From CBDAQA01 sp965198865 (GTDB lineage Bacteria > Planctomycetota > Phycisphaerae > Tepidisphaerales > Tepidisphaeraceae): 64,000 nucleotides of DNA. The DNA lies in contig CBDAQA010000018.1 of assembly GCA_965198865.1 (NCBI GenBank), positions 62,001-126,000 of the forward strand, in the 5' to 3' direction. Below are positions 7,993 through 16,507 of this stretch, one piece after another (position 1 is the first letter of the stretch; every line of letters starts with the position of its first letter). The translations under genes and the position numbers were made by a program. The notes beneath the pieces are model-generated. The model ran no database searches, was not told the DNA's origin, and worked only from the letters and a program-made list of their open reading frames with translations.

Positions 7993-10674
7993 TCACTTTC
8001 GTCGAGCAACGCGCGGGGCGGCCTTGGGTCGCTTGGCCGGCCGCGACTGGGCGACCGTCGGCTTCGCGCGGCCGTTGACCCGCTTGGCGGCGGCCCGGCC
8101 GTTCGTCAGCTTCGCCGCAGCCTTGGGTTTGACCTCGCCGACGGCGATCCGCAGCACCTCGTCGACGTTCTCGACGAAGTGGAATTTCAGGTGCCGCTTC
8201 ACCTCGTCCGGCAGGTCGGGCAGGTCCTTCTCGTTCCGCTTGGGAACGATCACCTCTTTGATCCCGGCGCGGAGGGCGGCCAGCGTTTTCTCCTTCAGCC
8301 CGCCGATCGGCAGCACGAGGCCGCGGAGGGTGATCTCGCCGGTCATGGCGACGTCTGCCCGGACGGGGCGGTTCAGCATCAGGCTGGCCAGGCTGGTGAA
8401 CATGGCCGTGCCGGCGCTGGGGCCGTCCTTGGGGATCGCGCCGGCGGGGACGTGGATGTGGATGTCGCTGTCGGCGTACAGCTTGGGGTTCAGGCCCAGC
8501 TGCTCGCCCTTGGACCGGACCAGCGTGTAGGCGGCGGTGGCCGACTCCTTCATCACGTCGCCGATCTGGCCGGTCAGGGTGATGTTCCCCCGGCCGGGGA
8601 CGCGGCTGGACTCGATGAACAGGATCTCGCCGCCGACCGGCGTGTAGGCCATGCCGGTCGCGACGCCGGGGATGCTGGTCCGCTGGGCCAGTTCCGGCTC
8701 GAACCGGCGGGGCCCCAGCGTCTTCTCGACGTACCTCTGGTCGACCTTCACCTTCTTGGTCTTGTCGTCGGTGACGATCTGGGCGGCGATCGACCGGGCA
8801 ACCGAGCCAATGCTCCGCTCGAGGTTGCGGACGCCGGCCTCGCGGGTGTAGCTCTCGATCACGTCTTTCAGGGCGCCGTCGTCGAACGTCGCCTGGTCGG
8901 GGCGGAGGCCGTTGGCCTCCATCTGGCGGGGGACCAGGTAGGTCTTGGCGATGTGCAGCTTGTCCGACTGCGTGTAGCCGGGAATCTCGATCACCTCCAT
9001 GCGGTCGCGCAGCGGGCCGGGCACGGGGTCCATGCTGTTGCTGGTGGCGATGAACAGCACCTTGGACAGGTCGAACGGCACGTCGAGGTAGTGGTCGGTG
9101 AACGTGTGGTTCTGGGCCGGGTCGAGCACCTCCAGCAGGGCCGAGGCGGGGTCGCCGCGGAAGTCGGCGCCGAGCTTGTCGATCTCGTCCAGCATCATGA
9201 CCGGGTTGCGCGTGCCGGCCTTGCGCAGCTCGGCGATCAGCCGGCCGGGCATGGAGCCGATGTAGGTGCGGCGGTGCCCGCGGATGTCGGCCTCGTCGCG
9301 GACGCCGCCCAGGGCGACGCGGATGAAGCTTCGGCCCATCGCCTCGGCGATGCTCTTGCCCAGCGACGTCTTGCCCACGCCCGGCGGGCCGACGAAGCAC
9401 AGGATCGCCCCGGCCCCGCCCACGTTCTCCTCGCCCAGCGTGGGCTCGACGACCGGCTCGATCGCGGCGGGGTCGGCGGGCAGCGCCTCGGGCTGGCCAT
9501 CGGGATGCTCGGCGGCCTGCTTGGCGGCCGCGACCAGCCGCTTCTCCTCGGCCACCTCGGCGTTGCGGTCGCGCTTCAGCTTCAGCACGGCCAGGTACTC
9601 GATGATCCGCCGTTTGACCTTGTCCAGGTCGAAGTGGTCGCGGTCGAGAATCTTGCGCGCCTCGACCAGGTCCAGCTTGTCGGGAGTCGCGACGGCCCAG
9701 GGGAGCTCGCTGACGATCTGCAGCCACGTGCGGATGACGCCGTACTCGGGGCTGGCGCTGGGGATCGACTCCAGGCGGGCCAGCTCGCGCGTGGCCTCCT
9801 TGTCGACGTTGGCCGGCAGCTTGGCGGCGTCGAGCTTGGCGCGCAGCTGGTCGATCTCGCTCCCGCCGCCCCCGCCGCCCTCGCCGTCGCCCAGCTCCTT
9901 GCGGATCGCCTTCATCTGCTCCTGCAGGTAGTAGCGCCGCTGGCTCTTGTCGATGTTCTCCTTCACCTGCGACTGGATCTTGTTCTGCAGCTCCAGCACG
10001 TCGAGTTGGGTGGCCAGGCGCGAGGCGATCAGCCGGAGCCGACGCTCGACGTCCAGTTCCTCCAGCATCCGCTGCTTCTCGGGCGACTCCGCCTGCAGGT
10101 TGGCGGCGAGGAAGTCGGCCAGCGCTGATGGCGCAGTGATGCTCGCCAGCACCTGTGCGGCCTCGTCCGGCGTGTTGGGCGACAGCTCGATCACCCGGTT
10201 GGCCTGCTGGCGGACCGAGGCGATCAGCGCGTCCATCCCCGGCCCGGCCTCCATCAGGTCCTCCAGCACGTCCACGTCGCCCATGGCGAACGGGTCGGTG
10301 CTGGTCAGGTGGTTCAGGCGGAACCGGGTCAGGCCGTGGACGATGATCGACTGGTTGCCGTCGGGCAGCTTGAACAGCTTCAGGATCATGCACGCCACGC
10401 CGATCGGGTGCAGGTCCTCGGTCTGGGGGTCCTCGGTCTCGGCGTTGCGCTGCGCGACGACGCCGATCACCTTCTCGCCCGGCATCACCTCGTCCAGCAG
10501 GTTCTTCGACTTGGGCCGGCCGACGTTCAGCGGCATGACGGTGCCGGGGAACACGACGATGTTGCGGATGGGCAGGATCGGCAGCAGCTTGGGGATGGTG
10601 AGCGGCTGCCCGTTCCCGCCCGTGCGGATGACCGTGCCGGTCGGCGTGCGCTCGATGATCTGGGATTCGGACAT
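7993..10674 (-). CDS. lon: ATP-dependent protease Lon, with a long basic tail
   Basis: This 893-residue protein is a complete bacterial-type (LonA) protease. It has an N-terminal substrate-binding domain (LPILPIRNIVVFPGTVMPLN), a coiled helical region, Walker A GPPGVGKTS, Walker B VMMLDEIDK, and a proteolytic domain with catalytic Ser in KDGPSAGTAMFTSL and Lys in GGLKEKTLAALRAG. It degrades misfolded and regulatory proteins in the cytoplasm. Two features are unusual. A Pro/Glu-rich insert of roughly 40 residues precedes the AAA domain. The last 45 or so residues are Lys/Arg/Ala-rich (KLTNGRAAAKRVNGRAK and onward), like a histone-type DNA-binding tail. It is 113 bp downstream of hsp20 on the same strand, so the two probably form a heat-shock operon. 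Confidence 0.97.
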   Translation of the reverse strand: MSESQIIERTPTGTVIRTGGNGQPLTIPKLLPILPIRNIVVFPGTVMPLNVGRPKSKNLLDEVMPGEKVIGVVAQRNAETEDPQTEDLHPIGVACMILKLFKLPDGNQSIIVHGLTRFRLNHLTSTDPFAMGDVDVLEDLMEAGPGMDALIASVRQQANRVIELSPNTPDEAAQVLASITAPSALADFLAANLQAESPEKQRMLEELDVERRLRLIASRLATQLDVLELQNKIQSQVKENIDKSQRRYYLQEQMKAIRKELGDGEGGGGGGSEIDQLRAKLDAAKLPANVDKEATRELARLESIPSASPEYGVIRTWLQIVSELPWAVATPDKLDLVEARKILDRDHFDLDKVKRRIIEYLAVLKLKRDRNAEVAEEKRLVAAAKQAAEHPDGQPEALPADPAAIEPVVEPTLGEENVGGAGAILCFVGPPGVGKTSLGKSIAEAMGRSFIRVALGGVRDEADIRGHRRTYIGSMPGRLIAELRKAGTRNPVMMLDEIDKLGADFRGDPASALLEVLDPAQNHTFTDHYLDVPFDLSKVLFIATSNSMDPVPGPLRDRMEVIEIPGYTQSDKLHIAKTYLVPRQMEANGLRPDQATFDDGALKDVIESYTREAGVRNLERSIGSVARSIAAQIVTDDKTKKVKVDQRYVEKTLGPRRFEPELAQRTSIPGVATGMAYTPVGGEILFIESSRVPGRGNITLTGQIGDVMKESATAAYTLVRSKGEQLGLNPKLYADSDIHIHVPAGAIPKDGPSAGTAMFTSLASLMLNRPVRADVAMTGEITLRGLVLPIGGLKEKTLAALRAGIKEVIVPKRNEKDLPDLPDEVKRHLKFHFVENVDEVLRIAVGEVKPKAAAKLTNGRAAAKRVNGRAKPTVAQSRPAKRPKAAPRVARRK

Positions 10675-10764
10675 GGGTGTGAGTTCTGCGTGATGCGTTC
10701 TGAGCTCGTCGTCGGCGGTCGTCGCTTGAGCCCGTCGTGGTCGCCTGTCTGTCGGCAGCCCACA

Positions 10765-10792
10765 ACTCAAAACTCAAGACTCGGGACTCACC
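10765..10792. repeat. Short degenerate tandem repeat of ACTC units
   Basis: The stretch reads ACTCAAA, ACTCAAG, ACTCGGG, ACTC in tandem between hsp20 and lon, running into the hsp20 stop region. It is a low-complexity repeat; no function is evident. Confidence 0.4.
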
Positions 10793-11225
10793 GTTTCGGC
10801 AATTCGATCCACAGCATCCCGTTCCGGTAGTGGGCGGCGATCTTGTTCTGGTCGACGCGGTCGGGGATCTCGACCTCGCGGTAGAACGCCCCGTGGTCGA
10901 TCTCCATCACGTGGACCCGGAGCTTGCCCCGGTCGGCGGCGGGGGCGGCGGCGCTGGGCTCGTGATCGTCGTACGCCGGCACGCCCCGCGTCCCCCGGAT
11001 CGTCAGCCGGTTGTCCGACACCTCCGGCACGATCGTCTCCTTGTCCACTCCGGCCAGGTCGACGCACACCAGGTAGGTGTCGTCCGTCTCGTACAGGTTC
11101 ACGTTGGGGGCCCAGGTGTCGTTGGGCCGGAAGTTGTAGTACCCCTTCTGCATCTGCTCGACGATCTTGTTGACGTTCCGGCTGATGTGCTGGAACGGCT
11201 GGTCGGGGGCGATCTCGATCGGCAT
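10788..11225 (-). CDS. Small heat-shock protein, Hsp20/alpha-crystallin family
   Basis: The 145-residue protein has an N-terminal helical arm and an alpha-crystallin domain: PNVNLYETDDTYLVCVDLAG at the start, VSDNRLTIRGTRG in the middle, and FYREVEIPDRVDQNKIAAHY, then NGMLWIELPKR at the end. The A-x-x-x-G-x-L core is present as AHYRNGMLWIELP. It is a holdase that keeps unfolding proteins soluble. The ATG at 11225 gives the usual family length. It is the first gene of a probable hsp20-lon operon. No CIRCE element is visible upstream; the upstream gap instead contains the large imperfect inverted repeat 11358-11522. Confidence 0.9.
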   Translation of the reverse strand: MPIEIAPDQPFQHISRNVNKIVEQMQKGYYNFRPNDTWAPNVNLYETDDTYLVCVDLAGVDKETIVPEVSDNRLTIRGTRGVPAYDDHEPSAAAPAADRGKLRVHVMEIDHGAFYREVEIPDRVDQNKIAAHYRNGMLWIELPKR

Positions 11226-11357
11226 CGGGCTGTCTCCGCGCGAGCGTCGCCGGGGCGACGGGGGGTCCCCGGGACGGGTCGGGAACCGGCCGGTCGTATC
11301 ATACCCGTGCCATCCCCGGCAAGGGATGTTCGTGACCTGGCGCGAGGGACGAAGATC

Positions 11358-11522
11358 TTGAACCACGAAGACGCGAAGACACGAAGGTCGAACGAGACGG
11401 AGAAAAGGCCGAAAAACACGCCAAACTCACCGTCGGTGACGGCTGCTGAGCAACGGCCAGTTAGCATTTAATCTCTTTCCCCCTTCGTCCTACCTTCGCG
11501 TCCTCGCGCCCCCGTGGTTCAA
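11358..11522. repeat. Large imperfect inverted repeat, TTGAACCACGAAGACGCGAA family
   Basis: TTGAACCACGAAGACGCGAAG (from 11358) is mirrored by a sequence ending CGTGGTTCAA at 11522, with gaps. It fills the 328-bp divergent gap between hsp20 and the leuB-like gene and so sits over both promoter regions. It belongs with the repeat at 2845-2915 by its ACCACG-GA-G-ACAC style. Confidence 0.6.
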
Positions 11523-11553
11523 ATTCTTCATTTCCTCCGCTAACGTCGCCGCC

Positions 11554-12621
11554 ATGAAGATCGCAGTCATGCCCGGCGACGGGGTCGGCAAGGAAGTGGT
11601 GCCCGAGGGGCTGAAGGTACTCAAGGCCGCCGCCAGGAAGTTCGGCTTTACCTACTCCACCACCGATTATCCCTTTGGTGGCGAGCACTACCTGAAGACC
11701 AAGCAGACCCTGCCCGACTCGGCCCTGAAGGAGCTGGCCGCGCACGATGCCATCCTGTTCGGGGCCGTGGGTGTGGACCCGCGCGGGATGGCCCAGATCC
11801 CCCAGGGCATCCTCGAGGCGGAGATCCTGCTGAAGATGCGGTTCGAGCTCGACCAATACATCAACCTGCGGCCCACCCGCCTGCTGCCCGGCGTCCCCAC
11901 GCCGCTGGCCAACGTCGGGCCGGACGACATCGACATGGTGATCGTCCGCGAGAACACCGAAGGCCTGTACTGCCAGAACGGCGGTTTCCTGTACAAGGGC
12001 ACGCCGCACGAGGTGGCCAACCAGATCGAGGTGACCACCCGCCACGGCGTGGAGCGGTGCATCCGCTACGCGTTCCAGTACGCCAGGGACTTCAACCGCA
12101 AGAAGGTCACGCTGGTCGCCAAGACCAACGTGCTGCGGTTCGCCCACAACCTGTGGCAGCGGGCGTACGACGCGGTGGCCGCCGACTTCCCCGGCATCGC
12201 CACCGAGTACCACCACGTGGACGCCTGCTGCATGTACATGGTCTCCAAGCCCAAGGTGTACGACGTGGTGGTGACGACCAACATGTTCGGCGACATCATC
12301 ACCGACCTCGGCGCTGCCATTCAGGGCGGCATGGGCATGGCCGCCAGCGGCAACCTCAATCCCACCCGCCAGACGGCCAGCATGTTCGAGCCCGTCCACG
12401 GCTCCGCCCCCGACATCGCCGGCAAGGGTTACGCCAACCCGATCGCCACGTTCCTGTCCGTGGCGATGATGCTCGACTTCCTCGGCCAGAAGGAGGCCGC
12501 CGTCGCGATCAACGCCGCGTGCAAGTCGGTCGTGGCCAACAAGGCGAACCACACCCGCGACCTCGGCGGGACCGCCTCCACGGGCCAGGTCGGCGACGCC
12601 GTCGTCGCCGCGCTTGGATGA
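11554..12621 (+). CDS. leuB: Isopropylmalate/isocitrate-type dehydrogenase, probably LeuB
   Basis: The 355-residue protein belongs to the beta-decarboxylating dehydrogenase family. Visible landmarks are an N-terminal MPGDGVGKEVV, the substrate-binding LRPTRLLPGV, DMVIVRENTEGLY, catalytic Lys in LVAKTNVLR, metal-binding DIITDLGAA, and nucleotide-binding EPVHGSAPDIAGKGYANP. LeuB oxidises 3-isopropylmalate in leucine synthesis and, in the citramalate route, 3-methylmalate to 2-oxobutyrate. The nearby citramalate synthase supports that second role. Isocitrate or tartrate dehydrogenase activity cannot be excluded by sequence alone. The stop overlaps an ATG at 12618, but the better NUDIX start is 12678. 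Confidence 0.8.
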   Translation: MKIAVMPGDGVGKEVVPEGLKVLKAAARKFGFTYSTTDYPFGGEHYLKTKQTLPDSALKELAAHDAILFGAVGVDPRGMAQIPQGILEAEILLKMRFELDQYINLRPTRLLPGVPTPLANVGPDDIDMVIVRENTEGLYCQNGGFLYKGTPHEVANQIEVTTRHGVERCIRYAFQYARDFNRKKVTLVAKTNVLRFAHNLWQRAYDAVAADFPGIATEYHHVDACCMYMVSKPKVYDVVVTTNMFGDIITDLGAAIQGGMGMAASGNLNPTRQTASMFEPVHGSAPDIAGKGYANPIATFLSVAMMLDFLGQKEAAVAINAACKSVVANKANHTRDLGGTASTGQVGDAVVAALG

Positions 12622-12635
12622 CGCGAACGACCCGG

Positions 12636-12657
12636 CCTGCCCGCTTCAGCGGGCAGG
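12636..12657. repeat. Perfect palindrome CCTGCCCGCT-TC-AGCGGGCAGG
   Basis: Two 10-nt arms are perfectly complementary around a 2-nt centre, 15 bp after the leuB-like stop. Without a T-run it is a weak candidate for a terminator and more likely a dispersed planctomycete palindrome. Confidence 0.7.
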
Positions 12658-12677
12658 TCCCGCAGGACGCGAAAGCC

Positions 12678-13166
12678 ATGGGCATGTCCCCCTTCATCCG
12701 GTCCCTGCGAGCCAAGGTCGGCAACGACCTGCTCGTGCTGGTCGGCGTCTCCGCCATCGTCCTGAACGACGCCGGTGAGGTGCTGCTCGTCCGCTCGACC
12801 GAGATCGGCAGCTGGATGCCCGTCGGCGGGGGCGTCGAGCCCGGCGAGGAGCCGGCCGTCGCCGCCGAGCGCGAGGTGTTCGAGGAGTCGGGGCTGCGCG
12901 TCGTCGTGGAGCACCTGGTCGGCGTCTACGACGGCCCGGCCGCCACCTACGCCAACGGTGACCGGATCAACTACACGACCGTCGTCTTCCGCTGCCGCGC
13001 CCTGCCGGGCGACCCGAAGCCCGACGGCGAGGAGACGATTGAAGCCCGCTTCTTCGCCGCCGATGCCCTGCCGCCGCTCAGGGCAGATCACAGTCGGAAC
13101 ATTGAGCACGCGTTGGCCCGCCGGCCGGCGGCCTTCTTCGTGACGGCCGCGGGCACCGACGCATAG
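12678..13166 (+). CDS. NUDIX hydrolase
   Basis: The 162-residue protein contains a full Nudix box (GGVEPGEEPAVAAEREVFEE then SG), with the REvxEEsG core that binds Mg2+ and catalyses hydrolysis of nucleoside diphosphates linked to another moiety. The leading FIRSLRAKVGNDLLVLVGVS resembles Nudix proteins of the MutT/NudF-like housekeeping group; the substrate is unknown. The start is placed after the palindrome at 12636-12657; ATGs at 12678 and 12684 are both plausible. It lies downstream of the leuB-like gene on the same strand and upstream of the LuxR regulator by 21 bp. Confidence 0.85.
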   Translation: MGMSPFIRSLRAKVGNDLLVLVGVSAIVLNDAGEVLLVRSTEIGSWMPVGGGVEPGEEPAVAAEREVFEESGLRVVVEHLVGVYDGPAATYANGDRINYTTVVFRCRALPGDPKPDGEETIEARFFAADALPPLRADHSRNIEHALARRPAAFFVTAAGTDA

Positions 13167-13187
13167 GGCCGGATTGGGACCAACTTC

Positions 13188-13952
13188 ATGTCGCGAGCGC
13201 TGCCCATCACCGACGAGGACATCACCGACGTCGTCCGCCTGCTGGGCGAGGTCGCCGGCATGACCGAGCCGCTGGCCGACCGGCGCCGGCGGATCATGGA
13301 GGGACTGGTCGCCCTGACCGGGTCCGACACCTGGATGTGGGTCGCCTCGCGCGGGCTCGAGGACGGCCGGGGCGGGCCGTTCTACCTGCTCGACGGTGGT
13401 TGGGTCGACGACGCGCAGCGGACCGCCGTCTGGCACGCCAACGCCCAGCCCGAGGTGATGGCGTCGCTCGGCACCGGCATCGATTTCCGCCGGCACGAGA
13501 CGTTCGCCTACGACGCCGGCCACGCCGGCTGGGGCGACGGGGCCATCTTCCGCCAGTACATCGAGCCGACCGGGCTCCACCACCTGTTGTTCTCGATCTA
13601 CCCGCTGGACCGCGCCTGCACCAGCGGCATCGGCGTTCACCGCCGGGCGGGCCGACCGCCGTACGGCACCCGCGATCGTGCCCTGATCCACCTGGTGGTC
13701 AGCCAACTCGATTGGCTGCACCGCGCCGGCACCGACGTCCCGGCCAACACCGACGCCCTGCGCGAGCTGACGCCGCGCCAGCGCGAGATCCTCGTCCACC
13801 TGCTCGGCGGCGACTCGCGCAAGCAGGTCGCCACCAAGCTCGGGCTCAGCCCGTTCACCGTCCACGACCACGTGAAGGGCATCTACAAATGCCTCGGCGT
13901 GAGCAGCAACACCGAGCTGCTGGCGCGGTTCCTGCCGGCCGGCGGGCGGTAA
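13188..13952 (+). CDS. LuxR-type transcriptional regulator
   Basis: This 254-residue protein ends in a LuxR/GerE helix-turn-helix (LTPRQREILVHLLGGDSRKQ, then VATKLGLSPFTVHDHVKGIY) that should bind DNA. The N-terminal 170 residues look like a GAF-type or other small-ligand sensor (GSDTWMWVASRGL, FRQYIEPTGLHHLLFSIYPL), but I cannot name the ligand. No receiver Asp motif is visible, so it is not a classic two-component regulator. It follows the NUDIX gene closely and could be cotranscribed with it. Its targets are unknown. Confidence 0.8.
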   Translation: MSRALPITDEDITDVVRLLGEVAGMTEPLADRRRRIMEGLVALTGSDTWMWVASRGLEDGRGGPFYLLDGGWVDDAQRTAVWHANAQPEVMASLGTGIDFRRHETFAYDAGHAGWGDGAIFRQYIEPTGLHHLLFSIYPLDRACTSGIGVHRRAGRPPYGTRDRALIHLVVSQLDWLHRAGTDVPANTDALRELTPRQREILVHLLGGDSRKQVATKLGLSPFTVHDHVKGIYKCLGVSSNTELLARFLPAGGR

Positions 13953-13967
13953 AACCGCATCGGCCCG

Positions 13968-14675
13968 CTACGATCCCACTTCGTTGACGAAGCGGCTGAT
14001 TGCCGTCGCACATTCCGCCGGCTGGCGCTGAAGAATCTGGTGCGTTGTTTCGATCGTCACCACTGAAACGGCCGGCTGAACGGCGAGGATCCGCCGAAGA
14101 TTCGCGGCGGTCACCACGCGATCGTGCGCGCCCTGTAAGTACAGGATCGGCACCGGGCACTCCCGCAGCGCCTCCCTTACATCGACGGACAGCACCGTGC
14201 GCACCCGGGAGGCGATCACCTCCGGGCGAACCTGCTCGACCGCCTCCGCGGCCGCCGCCCATGACCCCTGCGCAGGCCGCCGGGAGAAACGCAGCCCGGC
14301 GCGCTTGTAGTAGGGGTACAGTCGAAACACCCACGGGTTCGCCAACGGTCGCAGTAAAGGTCCGAGGGCTGGTCGCGGCGACGTGGCGAACGAGGCGCAC
14401 AAGACCAATCCGACCAGGCCGGCCGGCCGGCGTGCCGCCAGCATGATCGCCAACGGCCCGCCAAACGATTCGCCCAGCAGCACGAATGGCTGATCGCTGG
14501 GCAACTGCGGCTCGATCGCCGTCGCCAGCTCTTCGTACGACATCACGCGATCGACCGGGTACGGAAGCACGATCGGCCGAAGGCTAGTCGGCAACGCTGC
14601 GACGAGCGGCGTGAACAACAGGCCGGTGCCGTCGAGGCCGGGCAGCAGGACGAGCGTGAGCGGCGCCGGCATCAT
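13968..14675 (-). CDS. Alpha/beta-hydrolase fold protein
   Basis: The 235-residue protein has the nucleophile elbow GESFGG (GxSxG), an oxyanion-type LVLLPGLDGTGLLF near the start, an acid-bearing LYLQGAHDRVV and a terminal His in ETTHQILQRQP. It is probably an esterase or lipase acting on small acyl substrates in the cytoplasm. It lies 58 bp after citramalate synthase on the same strand and may be read through from it, though no metabolic link is evident. I chose the ATG at 14675 over the TTG at 14696. Its 3' end is convergent with the LuxR gene, 15 bp away. Confidence 0.8.
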   Translation of the reverse strand: MMPAPLTLVLLPGLDGTGLLFTPLVAALPTSLRPIVLPYPVDRVMSYEELATAIEPQLPSDQPFVLLGESFGGPLAIMLAARRPAGLVGLVLCASFATSPRPALGPLLRPLANPWVFRLYPYYKRAGLRFSRRPAQGSWAAAAEAVEQVRPEVIASRVRTVLSVDVREALRECPVPILYLQGAHDRVVTAANLRRILAVQPAVSVVTIETTHQILQRQPAECATAISRFVNEVGS

Positions 14676-14733
14676 GGATCGGCCCTCAGGATCCAAGGGC
14701 CCACGCGGCGGAGCCGCAGGGCACCGGTTGTAG

Positions 14734-16344
14734 TCACGCCATCGCCGGCTCCGCCGGCACGCCCGCCTCCTGCTCGTGTAGCAGGTGGTACTCGTAGGCG
14801 TCGATCAGCGCCTGCCAGCTGGCGTCGATGACGTTCCCGCCGACGCCGATCGTGCCGAACACCTCACGGCTGCCGTCGGCACCCGTGCGGCGGCTCTCAA
14901 TCACCACCCGCACCTTCGCCGCCGTCTCGGCCTTGGAGTTGATGACCCGCACCTTGTAGTCCAGCAGCCGCACGCGGTCGATCGACGGGTAGTGGTCGCG
15001 GAGCGCCCGCCGCAGGGCGTTGTCGAGCGCGTTCACGGGGCCGTCGCCCTCGGCCACGGTGTGCTCGATCGTGTTGCCAACGTGCAGCTTGACGGTCGCC
15101 TCGGCCACGGGGTCGACCTCGTTGCCGGTCCGGAGGATCACCGTGCGGTAGTGGTCGAGCTTGAAGAACTCGCCGCGCCGGCCGACGACCCTGCGGACGA
15201 GCAGCTCCAGGCTGCCGTCGGCCGCCTCGAACTGGTAACCCTCGTTCTCCAAGTCCTGCACGCGCTCCAGCACCTGCCGCAGCACGGCCCGGTCGTTCTC
15301 GATGCCGAACTTCCGGCCCACCGTGGCGGCGATGTTGCTCGCGCCGCTCATCTCGCTCACCAGGATCTTCCGCTGGTTCCCCACCGACTCGGGCTCGGCG
15401 TGCTCGTACGTCGTCGCGTCCTTCTGCACCGCGTGCACGTGCATCCCGCCCTTGTGGGCGAACGCGCTGGTGCCGACGTACGGCTGCCCCGCGCTCAGCG
15501 GCATGTTGGCCGTCTCGTACACGAACCGGCTCACCTCGGTCAGCATCGTCAGCGTGCCCGGCCGAAGGCAGTCGAACCCCAGCTTCAGCTGCAGGTTGGC
15601 CGACAGCGTGAGGATGTCCATGTTCCCGCACCGCTCGCCGACGCCGTTCACGGTCCCCTGGCCGTGCGTCGCCCCGGCGGCGATCGCCGCCTGCGCGTTG
15701 GCCAGGGCAAGCCCCCCGTCGTTATGCGTGTGGATGCCGATCCGCGCCGAACACTGCCTCGCCACCGCCGCCGTGGCCGCCGCGACGTGGTCCGGCATCG
15801 ACCCGCCGTTCGTGTCGCACAGCACCAGCGTCTCGGCCCCGGCGCCCTCGGCCGCCGCCAGCGTCCGCAGGGCGTACTCGGGGTTGGTGCGGAACGTGTC
15901 GAAGAAGTGCTCGGCGTCGTAGATCACCCGCCGGCCGCTGGCGCGCATGAACCGGATCGTGTCGTCGATCATCTCCACGTTCTCGTCCAGCGACACGCCC
16001 AGCACCTTCAGCACCTGGTAATCGCTGGTCTTGCCGACGATGGTGACGGCCGCCGTGTCGGCCTCCAGCAGCGACGCCATGCCCGGGTCGTCCTCGCAGG
16101 CAACGCCGCGCCGCCGTGTCATGCCGAACGCCGAGACCACCGCCCGCAGCCGCAGCCCCCTCACCTCGCGGAAGAACGCCGCGTCCTTCGGGTTGCTCAG
16201 GGGATAGCCCCCCTCGATGTAGTCCACGCCCAGCTCGTCAAGCTTGGCGGCCACCATCAGCTTGTCCTGCAGCGACAGGTTGAACCCCTCGCCCTGCGTC
16301 CCGTCGCGTAGCGTGGTGTCGTAGATCTCGATCCGGCGTGCCAT
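14734..16344 (-). CDS. cimA: (R)-citramalate synthase
   Basis: The 536-residue enzyme belongs to the homocitrate/isopropylmalate synthase family and looks like the citramalate type. It starts IEIYDTTLRDGTQGEGFNLS, with the catalytic barrel including IGIHTHNDGGLALANAQAAI and NGVGERCGNMD, and has the HKGGMHVHAV flexible region and a C-terminal regulatory (LeuA dimer) domain. It condenses pyruvate and acetyl-CoA to citramalate, giving 2-oxobutyrate for isoleucine without threonine deaminase. Length and the DGTQGEGFNLSLQDK signature favour CimA over LeuA. The leader at 16385-16498 contains a peptide with Ile codons and an attenuator, which independently supports an isoleucine role. The start is at 16344 after AGGTGA. 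Confidence 0.9.
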   Translation of the reverse strand: MARRIEIYDTTLRDGTQGEGFNLSLQDKLMVAAKLDELGVDYIEGGYPLSNPKDAAFFREVRGLRLRAVVSAFGMTRRRGVACEDDPGMASLLEADTAAVTIVGKTSDYQVLKVLGVSLDENVEMIDDTIRFMRASGRRVIYDAEHFFDTFRTNPEYALRTLAAAEGAGAETLVLCDTNGGSMPDHVAAATAAVARQCSARIGIHTHNDGGLALANAQAAIAAGATHGQGTVNGVGERCGNMDILTLSANLQLKLGFDCLRPGTLTMLTEVSRFVYETANMPLSAGQPYVGTSAFAHKGGMHVHAVQKDATTYEHAEPESVGNQRKILVSEMSGASNIAATVGRKFGIENDRAVLRQVLERVQDLENEGYQFEAADGSLELLVRRVVGRRGEFFKLDHYRTVILRTGNEVDPVAEATVKLHVGNTIEHTVAEGDGPVNALDNALRRALRDHYPSIDRVRLLDYKVRVINSKAETAAKVRVVIESRRTGADGSREVFGTIGVGGNVIDASWQALIDAYEYHLLHEQEAGVPAEPAMA

Positions 16345-16384
16345 CGTGTCACCTGTTGATCTGTGTCGAGTCGCGAAACGAAAA

Positions 16385-16407
16385 CGCCCTGCCACGGGGG
16401 CAGGGCG
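16385..16407 (-). terminator. Intrinsic terminator of the cimA leader attenuator
   Basis: On the minus strand the stem CGCCCTGCC / GGCAGGGCG (9 bp, 5-nt loop) is followed directly by TTTTCGTTT. It lies 40 nt before the cimA start. Its left arm shares three bases with the competing antiterminator stem, which is expected for attenuation. Confidence 0.85.
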
Positions 16408-16438
16408 GGAGGTCCATCGTCATCGGCGTGCGACGATC

Positions 16439-16498
16439 CTACCCGCGCTGTCGCGGGATGATAATCGTCGTCGGGCCGTTGGTGCAGTAGCGGAGCAT
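16439..16498 (-). CDS. cimA leader peptide (19 residues, Thr-Thr-Ile-Ile-Ile)
   Basis: The 60-nt reading frame encodes MLRYCTNGPTTIIIPRQRG followed by TAG. Three consecutive Ile codons (ATT ATC ATC) and two Thr codons lie just before the pause hairpin, as in ilv-type leader peptides. No Shine-Dalgarno is present. The -10 box ends only 9 nt upstream of the ATG, so the transcript probably starts at or a few bases before the start codon and is translated as a leaderless message. It is too short for ordinary gene callers. Confidence 0.8.
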   Translation of the reverse strand: MLRYCTNGPTTIIIPRQRG

Positions 16499-16507
16499 CG
16501 GAGCGTG

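Larger units (their letters stand above)
16385..16498 (-). promoter_or_regulatory. Isoleucine transcription attenuator of cimA
   Basis: Reading the transcript from 16498 down, three mutually exclusive structures can be drawn. A pause hairpin has CCCGCG/CGCGGG (16457-16452 and 16447-16442) extended by CGACGAT/ATCGTCG. An antiterminator pairs GCGGG-AGG-ATCGTC (16446-16432) with GACGAT-CCT-CCCGC (16421-16405), 14 bp with small bulges. The terminator is at 16407-16385. Stalling at the Ile codons would free the left arm of the antiterminator and allow readthrough; ribosomes reaching the stop codon would let the terminator form. This is the classical attenuation layout for amino-acid biosynthesis, and its use before citramalate synthase makes sense for isoleucine supply. 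Confidence 0.82.

Noticed and set aside
7943..10777. Long reading frame overlapping lon in another frame
   Set aside because: Its translation is Arg/Pro/Gly-rich without motifs and is a GC-rich shadow of lon.
11226..11553. CIRCE or other heat-shock operator before hsp20
   Set aside because: I looked for TTAGCACTC-N9-GAGTGCTAA and found no match; only the larger imperfect repeat is present.
12636..12657. Palindrome after the leuB-like gene as intrinsic terminator
   Set aside because: No T-run follows, and the same style of palindrome occurs inside genes elsewhere.
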